DNA of 64,000 bases from Naumovozyma dairenensis CBS 421 (lineage: Eukaryota; Ascomycota; Saccharomycetes; Saccharomycetales; Saccharomycetaceae), in assembly GCF_000227115.2 (NCBI RefSeq), contig NC_016479.1, positions 1,610,686-1,674,685 of the forward strand. The letters run 5' to 3'. This document shows, in pieces, positions 63,563 through 64,000 of this stretch. Numbering within the stretch: position 1 is the first letter of the stretch; each line of letters opens with the position of its first letter. Position numbers and translations under genes: made by a program. The notes beneath the pieces were generated by a model. The model was not told where the DNA came from. It saw only the letters and a list, made by a program, of their open reading frames with translations, and did no database searches.

Positions 63563-64000
63563 GGAAGTAGAAGAAGAGGAAGATGACGATGAAGAAAATG
63601 AAGAAAATGAAGAAAACGAAGAAGACGAGGAAGATGATGACGATGATGATGATGATGATGATGATGAAGAAGAAAACGATCATGATGATAATAGTGAAGA
63701 AGAAGATGGATTTAACAAAGTGGGTAGCAGTCGCGGCGAACAAGAAGACGAGGAACTTGAAGATGAAGAAGACGATGAAAAAGCAGAAGATATTATAGAT
63801 CAAGATGAAAATGTTGAAGAAGAAGAAGACGATGAACACCCAGGAGAAGGAGATGAACAAGCAGAGGAGGAAGCGGAAGCAGAAGAGGAAGAAGAGGAAG
63901 TTGATGATGACGATGATGACGACAACGATGACGATGTGATGCAAATCCATACAATAGCTAAACAAGATGACCCAGATGCATCAGAAACTGATACTACCGA
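62787..64000 (+). CDS. NHP10: INO80-complex HMG protein Nhp10 with a long acidic tail (partial)
   Basis: The frame opens at 62787 and is still open at the window edge (404 codons and counting). Nhp10 is a non-catalytic subunit of the INO80 chromatin remodeller that binds DNA and supports nucleosome spacing. The N-part has the family coiled-coil SVKRLRLEYGILLERLESRI. One HMG box spans about 94-165, from DPNLPKRPTNAYLIF to RERYRSEMETYNK. S. cerevisiae Nhp10 ends at 203; here a Ser/Thr/Asn linker leads into more than 150 residues that are mostly Glu and Asp, with few breaks. Neighbour RMD1 supports the name. Confidence 0.9.

Noticed and set aside
63462..63965. Hydrophobic open frame opposite the NHP10 tail
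   Set aside because: It is the complement of the Glu/Asp repeat; the sense frame is a clear continuation of Nhp10.

Overview
The window is nuclear DNA of a budding yeast of the family Saccharomycetaceae. Nearly every gene has a close Saccharomyces cerevisiae counterpart. Genes are compact and intronless, spacers are AT-rich, CTG reads sensibly as leucine, and gene order matches S. cerevisiae in long blocks. Protein divergence and asparagine-rich insertions (Vps3, Med2) exclude Saccharomyces itself. A Kazachstania/Naumovozyma-type yeast fits, but the genus cannot be fixed from sequence alone.

Layout. (1) 1-20.8 kb matches the S. cerevisiae chromosome IV right-arm block YDR488-YDR498: PAC11 (cut by the window edge), SLD5, a BED-finger/hAT-derived protein, PUF6, ITR1, SEC20, then VPS3, RSM28, MZM1 and IZH1 as an inverted sub-block, with a tRNA-Gln(UUG). 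(2) 20.8-23.7 kb is a long spacer and ERG24, out of its S. cerevisiae context. (3) 24.2-51.5 kb matches YBR029C to YBR018C: CDS1, YPK3, ETR1, OLA1, SCO, CHS2, CHS3, POA1, FUR4, GAL1, GAL10, GAL7, with CHS2 sitting beside CHS3. (4) 52-64 kb mixes YDL and YBL pericentromeric genes: RPT2, PTC1, MED2, ECM15, H2B/H2A, RMD1 and NHP10 (cut by the window edge).

The most notable signal is gene breakage. GAL7 is a heavily decayed relic, including a stop codon in its active-site HPHGQ motif. GAL1 carries several small frameshifts in its last third. GAL10 between them is fully open. Perfect Gal4-type CGG-N11-CCG sites survive in both promoters. Single-base indels also break or locally scramble RPT2 (N-terminus), PTC1 (paired shifts over the metal-binding motif, plus the C-terminus), histone H2B (paired shifts over the tail) and OLA1 (last seven codons). 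GAL7 decay is certainly real. The others are either decay of redundant copies, as in a hybrid or partly duplicated genome, or consensus errors. Raw reads and a search for second copies would decide.

Regulatory sites fit gene functions: PAC/RRPE-like motifs before PUF6, UAS-INO before ITR1 and a near match before CDS1, an Rpn4 PACE box before RPT2, an array of Spt10-type histone elements between H2B and H2A, and Gal4 sites at the GAL genes.
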